The notes under the pieces: model-generated
Seen by the model: the letters and a program-made list of their open reading frames with translations, nothing else
Databases searched by the model: none
Told to the model about the DNA's origin: nothing
Shown here: positions 35,880-44,279 of the stretch, piece after piece
Position numbering within the stretch: the first letter of the stretch is position 1
How the letters are laid out: every line of letters starts with the position of its first letter
Translations under genes and position numbers: made by a program
Source of the DNA: Pseudomonas sp. Marseille-Q3773
GTDB lineage: Bacteria; Pseudomonadota; Gammaproteobacteria; Pseudomonadales; Pseudomonadaceae
DNA: 64,000 nucleotides
Direction: 5' to 3'
NCBI RefSeq assembly: GCF_916618955.1
Contig: NZ_OU745390.1
Coordinates: forward strand, 1,922,001 to 1,986,000

Positions 35880-36702
35880 GTGCCGTCGCCCAGTCGACCC
35901 AGCCGAACTGCCAAGTCGCCAGGATCAACAGGCCAAAGGCGATGCGATACCAGGCGAACGCCGCGTAGCTGTGGTTGGCAATGAACTTGAGCAGAGCGCG
36001 CACTGCGATCATGGCGAAGATGAACGAAGTCACGAAACCAAGGGCAAAGACCGGCAGGTCGCCGGGCTGGAACAGGTCGCGGTACTTGTAGCCCGAGTAC
36101 ACGGCGGCCCCCACCATGGTCGGCATGGCCAGGAAGAATGAGAACTCGGTGGCAGCCTTGCGCGACAGGCCGAACAGCAGGCCGCCGATAATGGTCGAAC
36201 CGGAGCGCGAAGTGCCCGGAATCATCGCCAGGCACTGGATGAAGCCGATCTTCAGGGCATGGCTCCAGCGCATGTCATCCACATGGTCGACCTCAATACG
36301 GTGCTGGCGACGCTCGGCCCAGAGCATGATCACCCCACCCACCACCAATGCCGCCGCTACAGTGATCGGGTTGAACAGGTACTCATGGATCAAGTCGGCG
36401 AACAGCACGCCCAGTACCACTGCCGGCAGGAATGCCAGCAACAGGTTGCCGGTGAAACGCCGCGCCGTGGGTTGGCTGGCCAGGCCGAAGACCACGTCGA
36501 GGATCTTGCCGCGGAACTCCCACACCACGGCCAGGATCGCCGCCAGCTGAATGATGATGTTGAAAGCCATGGCCCGTTCGCCACCAAACCCGATCAGGTC
36601 GGCGACGATGATCTGGTGGCCGGTGCTGGATATCGGCAGAAATTCCGTCAGCCCTTCGACCACGCCCAAGATGATTGCCTGAATGGCAGTCCAAAAATCC
36701 AT
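35872..36702 (-). CDS. uppP: Undecaprenyl-diphosphatase
   Basis: 276 residues, inner membrane, with eight or so hydrophobic segments. The two active-site motifs are [10 protein letters not shown] (near residues 21-30) and [13 protein letters not shown]. It recycles undecaprenyl pyrophosphate for peptidoglycan synthesis and confers bacitracin resistance. Start at 36702 with GGGGAAC upstream; a longer frame exists but lacks a start signal. Confidence 0.97.
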   Translation of the reverse strand: MDFWTAIQAIILGVVEGLTEFLPISSTGHQIIVADLIGFGGERAMAFNIIIQLAAILAVVWEFRGKILDVVFGLASQPTARRFTGNLLLAFLPAVVLGVLFADLIHEYLFNPITVAAALVVGGVIMLWAERRQHRIEVDHVDDMRWSHALKIGFIQCLAMIPGTSRSGSTIIGGLLFGLSRKAATEFSFFLAMPTMVGAAVYSGYKYRDLFQPGDLPVFALGFVTSFIFAMIAVRALLKFIANHSYAAFAWYRIAFGLLILATWQFGWVDWATAHG

Positions 36703-36829
36703 CGTTCCCCCGCTGGAGCGCTGCTCGTGGCAGGCCCCTTGTTCTTGATTTGCTTGAGTTTGCCGCGCGCGGCCCGGCTGTTTTACAGCGACTGTTGGGC
36801 GCAACGCCAGTAGAAAAGTTCACGCTGCC

Positions 36830-36857
36830 TAAAGGTTTCATCTTGCGCGGCCGAAAT
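36830..36857 (+). promoter_or_regulatory. FliA-type promoter candidate for the chemoreceptor gene
   Basis: TAAA at 36830-36833 and GCCGAAAT at 36850-36857 separated by 16 bp. The sigma-28 consensus has TAAA-N15-GCCGATAA, so spacing is one base long and the -10 matches 6 of 8 bases. Chemoreceptor genes in pseudomonads often use this sigma factor. The 298-bp gap to uppP shows no other feature. Confidence 0.4.
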
Positions 36858-37000
36858 CCTAGCAGAGCGCCTTTGCGATCGCCTGGTACGAACGCGGCAG
36901 ACTATCAGTCGCATAGCACTTAGCCATTAGTCGAGTAGGGCCCTCGCCCAAACCATGCTTGGATGCACTTGAATAACAAGAACAATGCGGGAGCTGTGGG

Positions 37001-38635
37001 ATGAAAACCCTGAGATCAATGTCTATCAGCCGCCGCCTGTGGCTGATTCTGCTGGTGGCGGTAGCGATGCTGCTGGTGCTGGGCCTGCTGATGCTGCGCC
37101 AGATCCATGGCGACCTGTACCAGGCCAAGGCGGAAAAGACCCGCCATGTGGTGCAGACCGCAGCGGGTGTACTGGCGTATTACCAGGGCCTGGAAACGGC
37201 CGGCACGCTCAGCCGCGAAGCGGCCCAGCAACAAGCGCTGCAGGTGGTACGGGCGCTGCGCTACGACCACGACGATTATTTCTGGATCAACGACCTGGGG
37301 CCGAAGATGATCATGCATCCGGCCAACCCAAAGCTCGACGGCCAGGACCTGTCGGCCATCCGCGACCCTGACGGCTTCGCCGTGTTCAACGAAATGGTCG
37401 CCCTGGCCCGGCAACAGGACGCAGGGCCGGTCAATTACCGTTGGCCCAAGCCTGGTGCCAGCGAGCCGGTGGCCAAGACCTCGTATATCCAGCTGTTCAA
37501 GCCGTGGGGCTGGATCATCGGCTCGGGTGTCTACGTCGATGACGTGCAGGCCGAATTCAATCGCCAGTTGCGCGACGCCTCGCTGGTCGGGCTGGCCATT
37601 GCCCTGCTCATGGCCCTGGTGGTGATGCTCATTGCCCGCAGCATCGCCCGCCCGCTGCAGGAGGCCGTGCAAGCCATGGGCAACATCGCCAGTGGCGAAA
37701 GCGACCTGACCCGGCGCCTCGACACCCATGGCCGCGACGAAATCACTTCCCTGGGCGAGCACTTCAACCGCTTCAACGGCAAGCTGCAAGGCGTGATCGG
37801 CCAGCTGCAAGGGGCGGCCCATGCCTTGGCGCAGTCCGCCGGGCATGTGGGCGACAACGCCGGCGCCGCGCAACAGCACAGCGCCCAGCAATCGGCACAG
37901 ATGGACCAGGTGGCCACTGCAGTCAACGAGGTGACCTATGCCGTGCAAGACGTGGCCAAGACCGCCGAGCAGGCAGCCGGGGAAATGCGCACCGCGCAAC
38001 AGCAGGTAGCGCATGGCCAGGAGGCTATCCACGGCAGCCTGGCGCAGATCGACCAGCTATCGCTGACCATCGACCAGGCGGTGCAGGTGATCCGCGACCT
38101 GGCCGGGCACAGCACGCGCATCGGCGGCGTGCTGGACGTTATCCGCTCGATCGCCGAGCAGACCAACCTGCTGGCGCTGAACGCGGCCATCGAGGCGGCA
38201 CGGGCTGGCGAGCAAGGCCGTGGCTTTGCCGTGGTCGCCGACGAGGTGCGCCTGTTGGCGCAACGCACGGCGCAGTCGACGGCCGAGATCCACACCATGA
38301 TCGAGCACCTGCAAAGCCAGTCGGACGCTGCGGTCAGGGCCATCGACACCAGCAGCGAAGCGTCGCGCCAGACCGTCGAGCAAGCCCGCGAAGCCGGTGC
38401 CAGCCTGGATGCCATCAACCAGGTGCTGAACAACCTCACCGCCTTGAACGCCTCGATTGCCAGCGCCACCTTGCAGCAGTCGCATGTGGTCGAGGAGATC
38501 AACCGCAACGTGCTGGATACTGCCGGTTTGTCGCAACAGACCGCCGATGCGGCGCGGCAGTCCAGCGAGGCCGGCGTGGCGCTGGGGCGGTTGAGCGAAG
38601 AGCTGGAACAGTTGTTGCGGCAGTTCAAGGTGTAG
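37001..38635 (+). CDS. mcpP: Methyl-accepting chemotaxis protein with single Cache domain (McpP-like)
   Basis: 544 residues. TM1 at about 12-33, a periplasmic sCache_2 domain (about 36-190) with the motif [15 protein letters not shown] at residues 93-107, TM2 at about 194-212, HAMP to about 266, and a signalling domain with the conserved tip [20 protein letters not shown] near residue 386. It fits McpP, the P. putida receptor for acetate, pyruvate, propionate and lactate, which also adjoins uppP. The name is inference from domain type and synteny. CGGGAG precedes the ATG. Confidence 0.9.
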   Translation: MKTLRSMSISRRLWLILLVAVAMLLVLGLLMLRQIHGDLYQAKAEKTRHVVQTAAGVLAYYQGLETAGTLSREAAQQQALQVVRALRYDHDDYFWINDLGPKMIMHPANPKLDGQDLSAIRDPDGFAVFNEMVALARQQDAGPVNYRWPKPGASEPVAKTSYIQLFKPWGWIIGSGVYVDDVQAEFNRQLRDASLVGLAIALLMALVVMLIARSIARPLQEAVQAMGNIASGESDLTRRLDTHGRDEITSLGEHFNRFNGKLQGVIGQLQGAAHALAQSAGHVGDNAGAAQQHSAQQSAQMDQVATAVNEVTYAVQDVAKTAEQAAGEMRTAQQQVAHGQEAIHGSLAQIDQLSLTIDQAVQVIRDLAGHSTRIGGVLDVIRSIAEQTNLLALNAAIEAARAGEQGRGFAVVADEVRLLAQRTAQSTAEIHTMIEHLQSQSDAAVRAIDTSSEASRQTVEQAREAGASLDAINQVLNNLTALNASIASATLQQSHVVEEINRNVLDTAGLSQQTADAARQSSEAGVALGRLSEELEQLLRQFKV

Positions 38636-38647
38636 TCCAAAGTGCCG

Positions 38648-38666
38648 GGGGCTGCAAAGCAGCCCC
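38648..38666 (+). terminator. Hairpin behind the chemoreceptor gene
   Basis: GGGGCTGC-AAA-GCAGCCCC, a perfect 8-bp stem 12 bp past the stop codon. No clear T-run, so its strength as a terminator is uncertain. Confidence 0.5.
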
Positions 38667-38747
38667 GAATGCCCCGGCGCCCTACACCTGGCCCAACCGA
38701 CCCGCTACAATCGCCGCTCTCTCCGATAGTCTCTCCAAGGATCGCCG

Positions 38748-39314
38748 ATGTCCGGCCTTGAACTCATCGCCGCCGTCCTCGGCGTCATCGCTGTCTGGCT
38801 CACGGTCAAGCAGAACGCCTGGTGCTGGCCGATCGGCCTGGTCATGGTGCTGATCTATGGCTGGCTGTTCTACGAGGTGAAGCTGTATTCAGGCATGCTG
38901 CTGCAACTGGCCTACGCCCTCCTGCAACTGTATGGCTGGTGGCAATGGAAACGCCCGGGCCATGTTGAAGTCGCCCGCCAGGTCTCGCGCCTGCAGCGCC
39001 CGGCGCTGCTCACCGGCCTGGCCACCGGGTTGCTGCTGAGCGCCGCACTGGGCGCTGCCATGGCCAACTGGACCGACGCCGCCCTGCCCTGGCTGGACGC
39101 CAGCCTGACCGGGTTCAGCCTGGTGGCGCAATTGTGGATGGCACAAAAACGCCTGCAGTGCTGGCCGCTGTGGGTGGTGGTCGACATCATCTACGTTGGC
39201 CAGTACCTGCACCAGCAGCTGTACTTCACGGCGGGCTTCTTCGCGGTGCTCACCGTCATTGCCTTGCGCGGCTGGCTGGAATGGCATCGCGACCCGGCGC
39301 TGGTACAGCCATGA
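38748..39314 (+). CDS. pnuC: Nicotinamide riboside transporter PnuC
   Basis: 188 residues, seven hydrophobic segments. QNAWCWPIGLVMVLIYGWLFYEVKLYS and LQLAYALLQLYGWWQW are the PnuC signatures, and PLWVVVDIIYVGQYLHQQLYFTA the C-terminal one. It takes up nicotinamide riboside by facilitated diffusion. AAGGA precedes the ATG. It overlaps the next gene by 4 bp (ATGA), a kinase that would trap the imported riboside by phosphorylation. Confidence 0.95.
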   Translation: MSGLELIAAVLGVIAVWLTVKQNAWCWPIGLVMVLIYGWLFYEVKLYSGMLLQLAYALLQLYGWWQWKRPGHVEVARQVSRLQRPALLTGLATGLLLSAALGAAMANWTDAALPWLDASLTGFSLVAQLWMAQKRLQCWPLWVVVDIIYVGQYLHQQLYFTAGFFAVLTVIALRGWLEWHRDPALVQP

Positions 39315-39880
39315 GCACGGCCCAGGCAATGAAGGTGCTGGTACTGTGCGGCCCGGAATCCAGCGGTAAAAGCTGGCTCAGCGGCGTGATCCAGGCGCAT
39401 TTCGGCGGCGTGGTGGTGGCCGAATACGTGCGCCACTTCATTGACCAGGAATGCCGCGACACCTGTTACGCCGACATTCCCACCATCGCCCGCGGCCAGC
39501 TGGCGTGGGAAGACAGTGCCCGTGCCAAAGCGCCGCCCCTGCTGATTCTGGATACCCACCTGCTCAGCAACATGCTCTGGAGCCAGGCCCTGTTCGGCGA
39601 TTGCCCGGCCTGGCTGGAGCCAGCGTTGCTGGCGCGGCAGTATCACCTGCACCTGTTGCTCAGCCCACAAGGGGTGGAATGGGTGGCCGATGGCCAGCGC
39701 AGCCAGCCAGCACTGAGCGATCGCCAGCGCTTTTTCGATGACAGCCTGCATTGGCTGCAGCGGCATCACCAGCCATACAAAATAATCGAGGGCAATTGGC
39801 CGCAGCGCCAGTTGCTGGCGCTGCAAACAGTAGCTAGGCTGATTGATAGCGATGCGCCAGCCACCCCCACCGAGTGTTAA
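39311..39880 (+). CDS. NadR-type nicotinamide riboside kinase (AAA ATPase)
   Basis: 189 residues with a P-loop GPESSGKS at residues 14-21, EYVRHFIDQ (substrate region), and PPLLILDTHLLSNMLWSQ (Walker B-like). This is the stand-alone kinase part of NadR without the nucleotidyltransferase and repressor domains. It phosphorylates nicotinamide riboside to NMN, matching the transporter with which it is translationally coupled. Confidence 0.92.
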   Translation: MSTAQAMKVLVLCGPESSGKSWLSGVIQAHFGGVVVAEYVRHFIDQECRDTCYADIPTIARGQLAWEDSARAKAPPLLILDTHLLSNMLWSQALFGDCPAWLEPALLARQYHLHLLLSPQGVEWVADGQRSQPALSDRQRFFDDSLHWLQRHHQPYKIIEGNWPQRQLLALQTVARLIDSDAPATPTEC

Positions 39881-40110
39881 ACCGCCGACACAGCTCGGTG
39901 GGCCAAGGCTCCCGAAACTGCGGGGGTTGTGCCCGGCTCCGCCGGCACTGTCAACATGCTGAAACACCGGCGATAATGCCTTCCCGCTCAAGGCCGCCCA
40001 TGGCCTGGCCGATGAACCTTGCGGTTGCCTGTTTCACGGCTGAGACAGAACACGCCGCAGTTTGCCACCCCCTCACGCCAACCTGCTGATTCATAACGGT
40101 TTCTCAAAAG

Positions 40111-40126
40111 CGGCACACCTTCTGCT
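40111..40126 (+). promoter_or_regulatory. Sigma-54 promoter candidate of the fap operon
   Basis: CGGCACACCTTCTGCT matches TGGCACG-N4-TTGCW at 13 of 16 positions (counting the four free ones), with GG and GC at the required spacing. Transcription would start near 40137, about 41 nt before fapA, which has AAGGAG. The 230 bp upstream (39881-40110) hold no gene and no enhancer site I can name. Confidence 0.6.
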
Positions 40127-40177
40127 ATCCCGTTCGCATCGCTGACAAGGCCAGCGTGCACAGAAGGAGTTGCCGTC

Positions 40178-40615
40178 GTGAGGAAAACTGACAAAGGCCT
40201 TCATCACTTGCTGTTGCTGGGCTGCGTGCTCGGTTCGTTGAGCCTGACCGCTCAGGCAGACAAGGGCATCATCATCATTACCCGTGACGTGCAGACGCGT
40301 AACGCGACGGTCCCGCCGCTGATCCCCGATCCGTCCCCTACCACCGTCAATGCCAACCCGTCCGCCCACGTCCTCAGGCAAACCAACGAACTGAGCGATG
40401 GCGACTTCGCCAGCATCAGCAGTGGCGCCGGCATCAGCAACCTGGTCACCCAGCAGACCAACCACCTGGGCGGCAACCTCGGCAACCAGACACAACTGCC
40501 CAACCTTTCCGGCGGGCGCGGCACAGGCTCCGGCAATGGTATCGCCAACATGGTCAACTCCAGCGTGCAGCGCGGCCTCGCCCCGCTGCAGATCCTGACC
40601 GGGGGAGGCAAGTGA
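40178..40615 (+). CDS. fapA: Fap amyloid system chaperone-like protein FapA
   Basis: 145 residues, GTG start with AAGGAG upstream. A signal peptide (HHLLLLGCVLGSLSLTAQA) directs export. The mature part is Gly/Asn/Gln-rich with NLVTQQTNHLGGNLGNQTQLPNL. FapA is thought to control how FapB and FapC assemble into fibres (family knowledge). First gene of fapABCDEF, starting 2 bp before the next gene's region. Identity rests on operon position and composition. Confidence 0.93.
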   Translation: MRKTDKGLHHLLLLGCVLGSLSLTAQADKGIIIITRDVQTRNATVPPLIPDPSPTTVNANPSAHVLRQTNELSDGDFASISSGAGISNLVTQQTNHLGGNLGNQTQLPNLSGGRGTGSGNGIANMVNSSVQRGLAPLQILTGGGK

Positions 40616-40616
40616 C

Positions 40617-41195
40617 ATGAAGCCCTCGCTGCTGATCCTGGCCGCGCTGTGCAGTGCCTCGGCGCTCGCCCAATCGCCAGTCCCCGTGCTCAACCACGCT
40701 GACATCGACAGCTCCGGCAGCCGCTACCAAGGCAACCTCTCGGTCAACCAGGCCGCAGGTGACCGGCAACAGCAGGCGAATGCGCGCGCCATTGCGGTCG
40801 GGCCTGAAGCACATGCCAGCACTCAGATACGGCAACGGCTGGGTACCCCCGCCAACCCGGCAATGGATGCCGGCGCGACTATCCAGGGCAACGCCTTCAG
40901 CAACGGCAGCGGTGCCCTCGGGGTCAACCAGAGCGCCGGCGCCAATACCCAGCAAGCGAATGCACTGAGCATCAGCATCGGTGCCCAGCCGCAAAGCATC
41001 GATGACAGCGTCCTCCTGCAGCAGAACGTGGCGCTGCTCAACAACTCCGGTGCAACTGACACACCAACTGGCCATCGCCAGGTCACCACCAGTGACCAGG
41101 CCTTCACCGGTAGCCGTGGCGTGATCCAGTTGAACCAGAGTGCCGGGGTGGGAAACCGCATGGCCAACACCCTGAGCATCCGGGTCGCGGATTGA
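40617..41195 (+). CDS. fapB: Minor amyloid subunit and nucleator FapB
   Basis: 192 residues with a signal peptide (KPSLLILAALCSASALA). Three amyloid repeats are recognisable: SVNQAAGDRQQQANARAIAV (residues about 43-62), GVNQSAGANTQQANALSISI (about 102-121) and QLNQSAGVGNRMANTLSIRV (about 171-190). The spacing of about 60 and 70 residues fits FapB, which nucleates FapC fibres. One base separates it from fapA. Confidence 0.93.
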   Translation: MKPSLLILAALCSASALAQSPVPVLNHADIDSSGSRYQGNLSVNQAAGDRQQQANARAIAVGPEAHASTQIRQRLGTPANPAMDAGATIQGNAFSNGSGALGVNQSAGANTQQANALSISIGAQPQSIDDSVLLQQNVALLNNSGATDTPTGHRQVTTSDQAFTGSRGVIQLNQSAGVGNRMANTLSIRVAD

Positions 41196-41245
41196 CCCAT
41201 TCAGTCAAGAACGACACTTAACCTGATAACGTACGGAGAATCACC

Positions 41246-42697
41246 ATGAAACCCTCGATGGCAATCAAGCCTCTGGTTTTCGCAATTGCTGCGGTCATGG
41301 CTGTTGCTGTACAAGCTGAACAGAACGACCGGAGTGGCGGGCACCACAACGGTCACCACAATAACGGGCAGCACACGCCTCCTCCCACGAGGATTCCTGT
41401 GTTTGCCACTGCCAACGCCATTGACAGCCAGCGCAGCACCGGCAACACCATCACCAACCAGGGCACCGTCAACGAAGCCGAGATGAGCAGCTCGGCCACC
41501 GGTGCCAGCGGCAACGTGGGTGTCAACGTCGCAGCCGGTAACGGTAACCAGCAGGACAACGCCGCGGCCATTGCCAACGCATCGTCCGAGTCCAGCCTGG
41601 ATAACAGCTTCGTGTTCGGTACCGCCGAAGCCACTGCCGACGTTCGCCAGTTCAGCAACAACAACCGCGTCGACAACTGGTCCACCCAGAACTCGGCGGT
41701 GATGACCGGCTCGGCCGATGGCGCAGAGGGCAACGTCGGCGTCAACATCGCCGGTGGCGACCTGAACCAGCAGAAGAACACCATGGCCATCGCCAACACC
41801 GGTGCTCCGCTGGGCAATGCCACCGCTACCGCCTCGGCCGAGCAGAACGGCCCGGGGCTGGTGGTCAACAACGGCGCCGACCGCACCTACCGGGTGGACA
41901 CGCTGACCTTCACCACCAGCAGGAGTGGTTCGAGCTCGCGTGAGGGCACGTTCAACTCGACCGACGACCGCAGTGCCTCCTCGAGCTTCAGCGTGGCCGG
42001 CTCGCAAAGCGCCAGCTCCAGCGGCTCCAATGGCTGGAGCTCCAGCGGCTCGAGCAGCACCAACGCCAGCGGTTCGCACAGCGCCACTGCCAGCGGCTCC
42101 AACAGCTGGAACGCCAGTGGCTCGGTGGCCGGCAACGCCAGTTCGTCGAGCAGTTCCAGCCTGAGCGCCACCCTGGCCGCTGCAGCTGATGCTACCCGTA
42201 CTCTGAGCACCGATGACGGCCGCCGCGAGCGCACCCGCACCGACAGCTTCGATGCCTCGCTCAATGCCTCGCTCAACGTGGACGTCGACCGCTCGCAGGA
42301 AAGCGCCTATGACGCATCGTTCGAGAAGGCATTCGACTCGTCGTACGACAAGACTCGCCAATCGAGCTACGAGAAGTCTCGCGATTCTTCGTATGAAAAG
42401 GCTCACGAATCGTCGTATGCCAATGCCTCGGAATCGGCGTTTGAAAAGTCTGGCGAGAAGTCGTCGCAATCTTCGAACGACGTGTCGAAGAGCTACAGCG
42501 AAAGCAGTGCCTACGACTTGAGCAATACCGTGTCCTTCCAAGTGCTGACCCCGACCGGCTGGGCCAACCCTGTCACCAACACTGCAACCCTTAGCGGTTC
42601 GGTGAATGGCGGTAGCGGCAACCTGGGCGTGAACGTGGCGGCCGGTGTGGGCAACCAGCAGAGCAACTCGCTGGCCATTTCCAACACCTCGTTCTGA
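41246..42697 (+). CDS. fapC: Major functional amyloid subunit FapC
   Basis: 483 residues: signal peptide (about 1-24, ending AVQA), His/Gly-rich start, then amyloid repeats R1 (GVNVAAGNGNQQDNAAAIAN, 92-111), R2 (GVNIAGGDLNQQKNTMAIAN, 165-184) and R3 (GVNVAAGVGNQQSNSLAISN, 461-480). The R2-R3 linker of about 275 residues is very long. It is Ser-rich at 227-310 and then carries six octad units of type SSYEKxxx (353-404). It forms the fibre in the biofilm matrix. No Cys-x-x-Cys at the end. ACGGAG upstream. Confidence 0.96.
   Translation: MKPSMAIKPLVFAIAAVMAVAVQAEQNDRSGGHHNGHHNNGQHTPPPTRIPVFATANAIDSQRSTGNTITNQGTVNEAEMSSSATGASGNVGVNVAAGNGNQQDNAAAIANASSESSLDNSFVFGTAEATADVRQFSNNNRVDNWSTQNSAVMTGSADGAEGNVGVNIAGGDLNQQKNTMAIANTGAPLGNATATASAEQNGPGLVVNNGADRTYRVDTLTFTTSRSGSSSREGTFNSTDDRSASSSFSVAGSQSASSSGSNGWSSSGSSSTNASGSHSATASGSNSWNASGSVAGNASSSSSSSLSATLAAAADATRTLSTDDGRRERTRTDSFDASLNASLNVDVDRSQESAYDASFEKAFDSSYDKTRQSSYEKSRDSSYEKAHESSYANASESAFEKSGEKSSQSSNDVSKSYSESSAYDLSNTVSFQVLTPTGWANPVTNTATLSGSVNGGSGNLGVNVAAGVGNQQSNSLAISNTSF
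42302..42457 (+). repeat. Tandem 24-bp coding repeats in fapC
   Basis: Six successive octads encode SAYDASFE, a KAFD spacer, SSYDKTRQ, SSYEKSRD, SSYEKAHE, SSYANASE and SAFEKSGE. The DNA copies differ at synonymous positions, so the repeat is old or selected at protein level. The pattern Ser-Ser-Tyr-x-Lys every eight residues is not an amyloid repeat like R1-R3. Confidence 0.8.
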
Positions 42698-42708
42698 TCG
42701 CTGTGCTT

Positions 42709-42733
42709 AAGGCCCCCTTCGGGGGGCCTTTCC
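42709..42733 (+). terminator. Attenuator-like hairpin between fapC and fapD
   Basis: AAGGCCCCC-TTCG-GGGGGCCTT is a near-perfect stem followed by only three T residues, 12 bp after fapC. Such a partial terminator would lower expression of fapDEF relative to the structural subunit FapC. Confidence 0.7.
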
Positions 42734-42759
42734 AGAAGACGAAGGGAAGGCATCCGATC

Positions 42760-43440
42760 ATGCGTATTGTCGCCTTGGCGTGTCTGCTGTGCCTGGCCAG
42801 CGTGAGCGAGGCTGCACAAATGCCGCTGTCCGTCCTGCCGGGCGGCGCGGTGGTATTCAAACCCATCCAGAGTGTGCGCGAGCGCAAGTTCGCCGACCTG
42901 GTGCAACAGAAAACCGACTTCAGCTGCGGCGCCGCCGCATTGGCCACCATCCTGCGCCAGGCCTACTGGCTGGATGTGAACGAGCAACAGATCATCGAAG
43001 GCATGCTGGCCCATGCCGACCAGGACCTGGTCCGCACCCAGGGCTTCTCGATGCTCGACATGAAACGCTACGTGGAAAGCCTCGGCATGCGTGCCCGCGG
43101 TTACCGGGTGGCGCCCGAGACCCTGCACAGCGTACGCATCCCGGTCGTGGTGCTGATGGACGTGCGCGGCTACAAGCACTTCGTGGTCATGCAGAAGGTC
43201 GACAAGGGCTGGGTGTATATCGGTGACCCGGTACTGGGCCACAAACGCTACAAGGTCGACGATTTTCTCAAAGGCTGGAACGGCATCATCTTCGCCGTGA
43301 TCGGCCAAGGCTACGACAAGCACAACGTCTTGCTCGACCCGCCTCTGCCACTGACCGCCAAGGGCCGGGTCAACGACTTCGCCCCGGTGCAGGACGCAGA
43401 GCTGCTGGACTTCGGCTTCATCAAAAGCGACTTCTTCTAA
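42760..43440 (+). CDS. fapD: Fap system C39-family cysteine protease FapD
   Basis: 226 residues with a signal peptide (RIVALACLLCLASVSEA). The peptidase C39 pattern is present: KTDFSCGAAALATILRQAYW has the catalytic Cys (FSCGAA, Cys 58 or so), and KHFVVMQKVDKGWVYIGDPVLG the His and Asp. It processes or is needed for export of the amyloid subunits. ATG at 42760 with GAAGGGAAGG upstream; a longer frame from 42703 runs through the hairpin. Stop overlaps the region before fapE. Confidence 0.92.
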   Translation: MRIVALACLLCLASVSEAAQMPLSVLPGGAVVFKPIQSVRERKFADLVQQKTDFSCGAAALATILRQAYWLDVNEQQIIEGMLAHADQDLVRTQGFSMLDMKRYVESLGMRARGYRVAPETLHSVRIPVVVLMDVRGYKHFVVMQKVDKGWVYIGDPVLGHKRYKVDDFLKGWNGIIFAVIGQGYDKHNVLLDPPLPLTAKGRVNDFAPVQDAELLDFGFIKSDFF

Positions 43441-43484
43441 TGACGCGTCGAACGACAAGGAGCATGACGCTCCGGGGAGCACCC

Positions 43485-44237
43485 ATGAAGAATTCACTGT
43501 GGCTCGCAGTGGTGTGCCTGGCAGCCAGCCTGCCAACCCATGGCGAAACGTTCAAGCCCATCGAACTGAAGGACCAGGAGCTGGCGGCGTTGCGCGGACG
43601 CTATGTATTGCCGGGCCGCATCATCAGTTTCGGCATTGTCATGACCAGCACCTGGCAGAACGCCAATGGCGAAGTAATCGGCGCGACGTCTACCTTGCAG
43701 GTCCAGCAGTCGACCATCAAGCCGCAGTTCTACGTCTCGATGGTGAACGAAAAAGCTACCGGCGCAGGCACCAGCAGTGCTTCGTCGGCTGGCACCGGCA
43801 CAGTCACTGGTGGCGGCGGGCTCAGCAGCACCGAGGGCGTTACCCAGGTGGTGCGTGCGGCGGGCGACAACAACACGGCCTATAACAACGTCGACATCAA
43901 CGTGACCAAGGCTGACCAGGCGCCAGCCACGCAACCGCAGGGCCAGGTGCTGGCCGCCGGCCAGACCCTGGTCAGCGAGAACGGCGCGGGCGCGCTGAGC
44001 ATCTCGTCGACCGGTGTGGGCGTGCAGCTCGACATCCAGGCCAGCAACAACCAGGGCAGCAGCGCGCAACGGCTGGCGCAAGGCGGCCTGATGCAGAACG
44101 CGACGCTGCTTGGCAATGGCAACCAGGTCAACAACGTCACCTCCCTCAATGTGGTCATGCGCGAGAACGTACCGACCGCCGCGTCGTTGAACGGTAGCCT
44201 CGACCAACTCAAGGGCTTGCGCACATTCGGATACTGA
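43485..44237 (+). CDS. fapE: Fap system protein FapE
   Basis: 250 residues with a signal peptide (LWLAVVCLAASLPTHG). The body is Ser/Gly/Thr-rich in the middle (TSSASSAGTGTVTGGGGLSS) and ends GLRTFGY. FapE is found in small amounts in the fibres. I prefer ATG 43485 with GGGGAG upstream; an ATG at 43464 with AAGGAG two bases before it is possible but too close. Confidence 0.9.
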   Translation: MKNSLWLAVVCLAASLPTHGETFKPIELKDQELAALRGRYVLPGRIISFGIVMTSTWQNANGEVIGATSTLQVQQSTIKPQFYVSMVNEKATGAGTSSASSAGTGTVTGGGGLSSTEGVTQVVRAAGDNNTAYNNVDINVTKADQAPATQPQGQVLAAGQTLVSENGAGALSISSTGVGVQLDIQASNNQGSSAQRLAQGGLMQNATLLGNGNQVNNVTSLNVVMRENVPTAASLNGSLDQLKGLRTFGY

Positions 44238-44279
44238 TGATCTTCACGTTCAAAGGCAGTCGAAAGGGACGGCACCTCC

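Noticed and set aside
40026..40052. Possible second sigma-54 element TGGCCGATGAACCTTGC before fapA
   Set aside because: The distance between GG and GC is two bases too long.
42302..42457. CRISPR-like reading of the 24-bp repeats
   Set aside because: The units are contiguous coding octads without spacers.
41201..42541. 446-codon minus-strand frame over fapC
   Set aside because: Its Ala/Val/Gly-rich product mirrors the Ser/Asn/Gln repeats of fapC read backwards. It has no ribosome-binding site.
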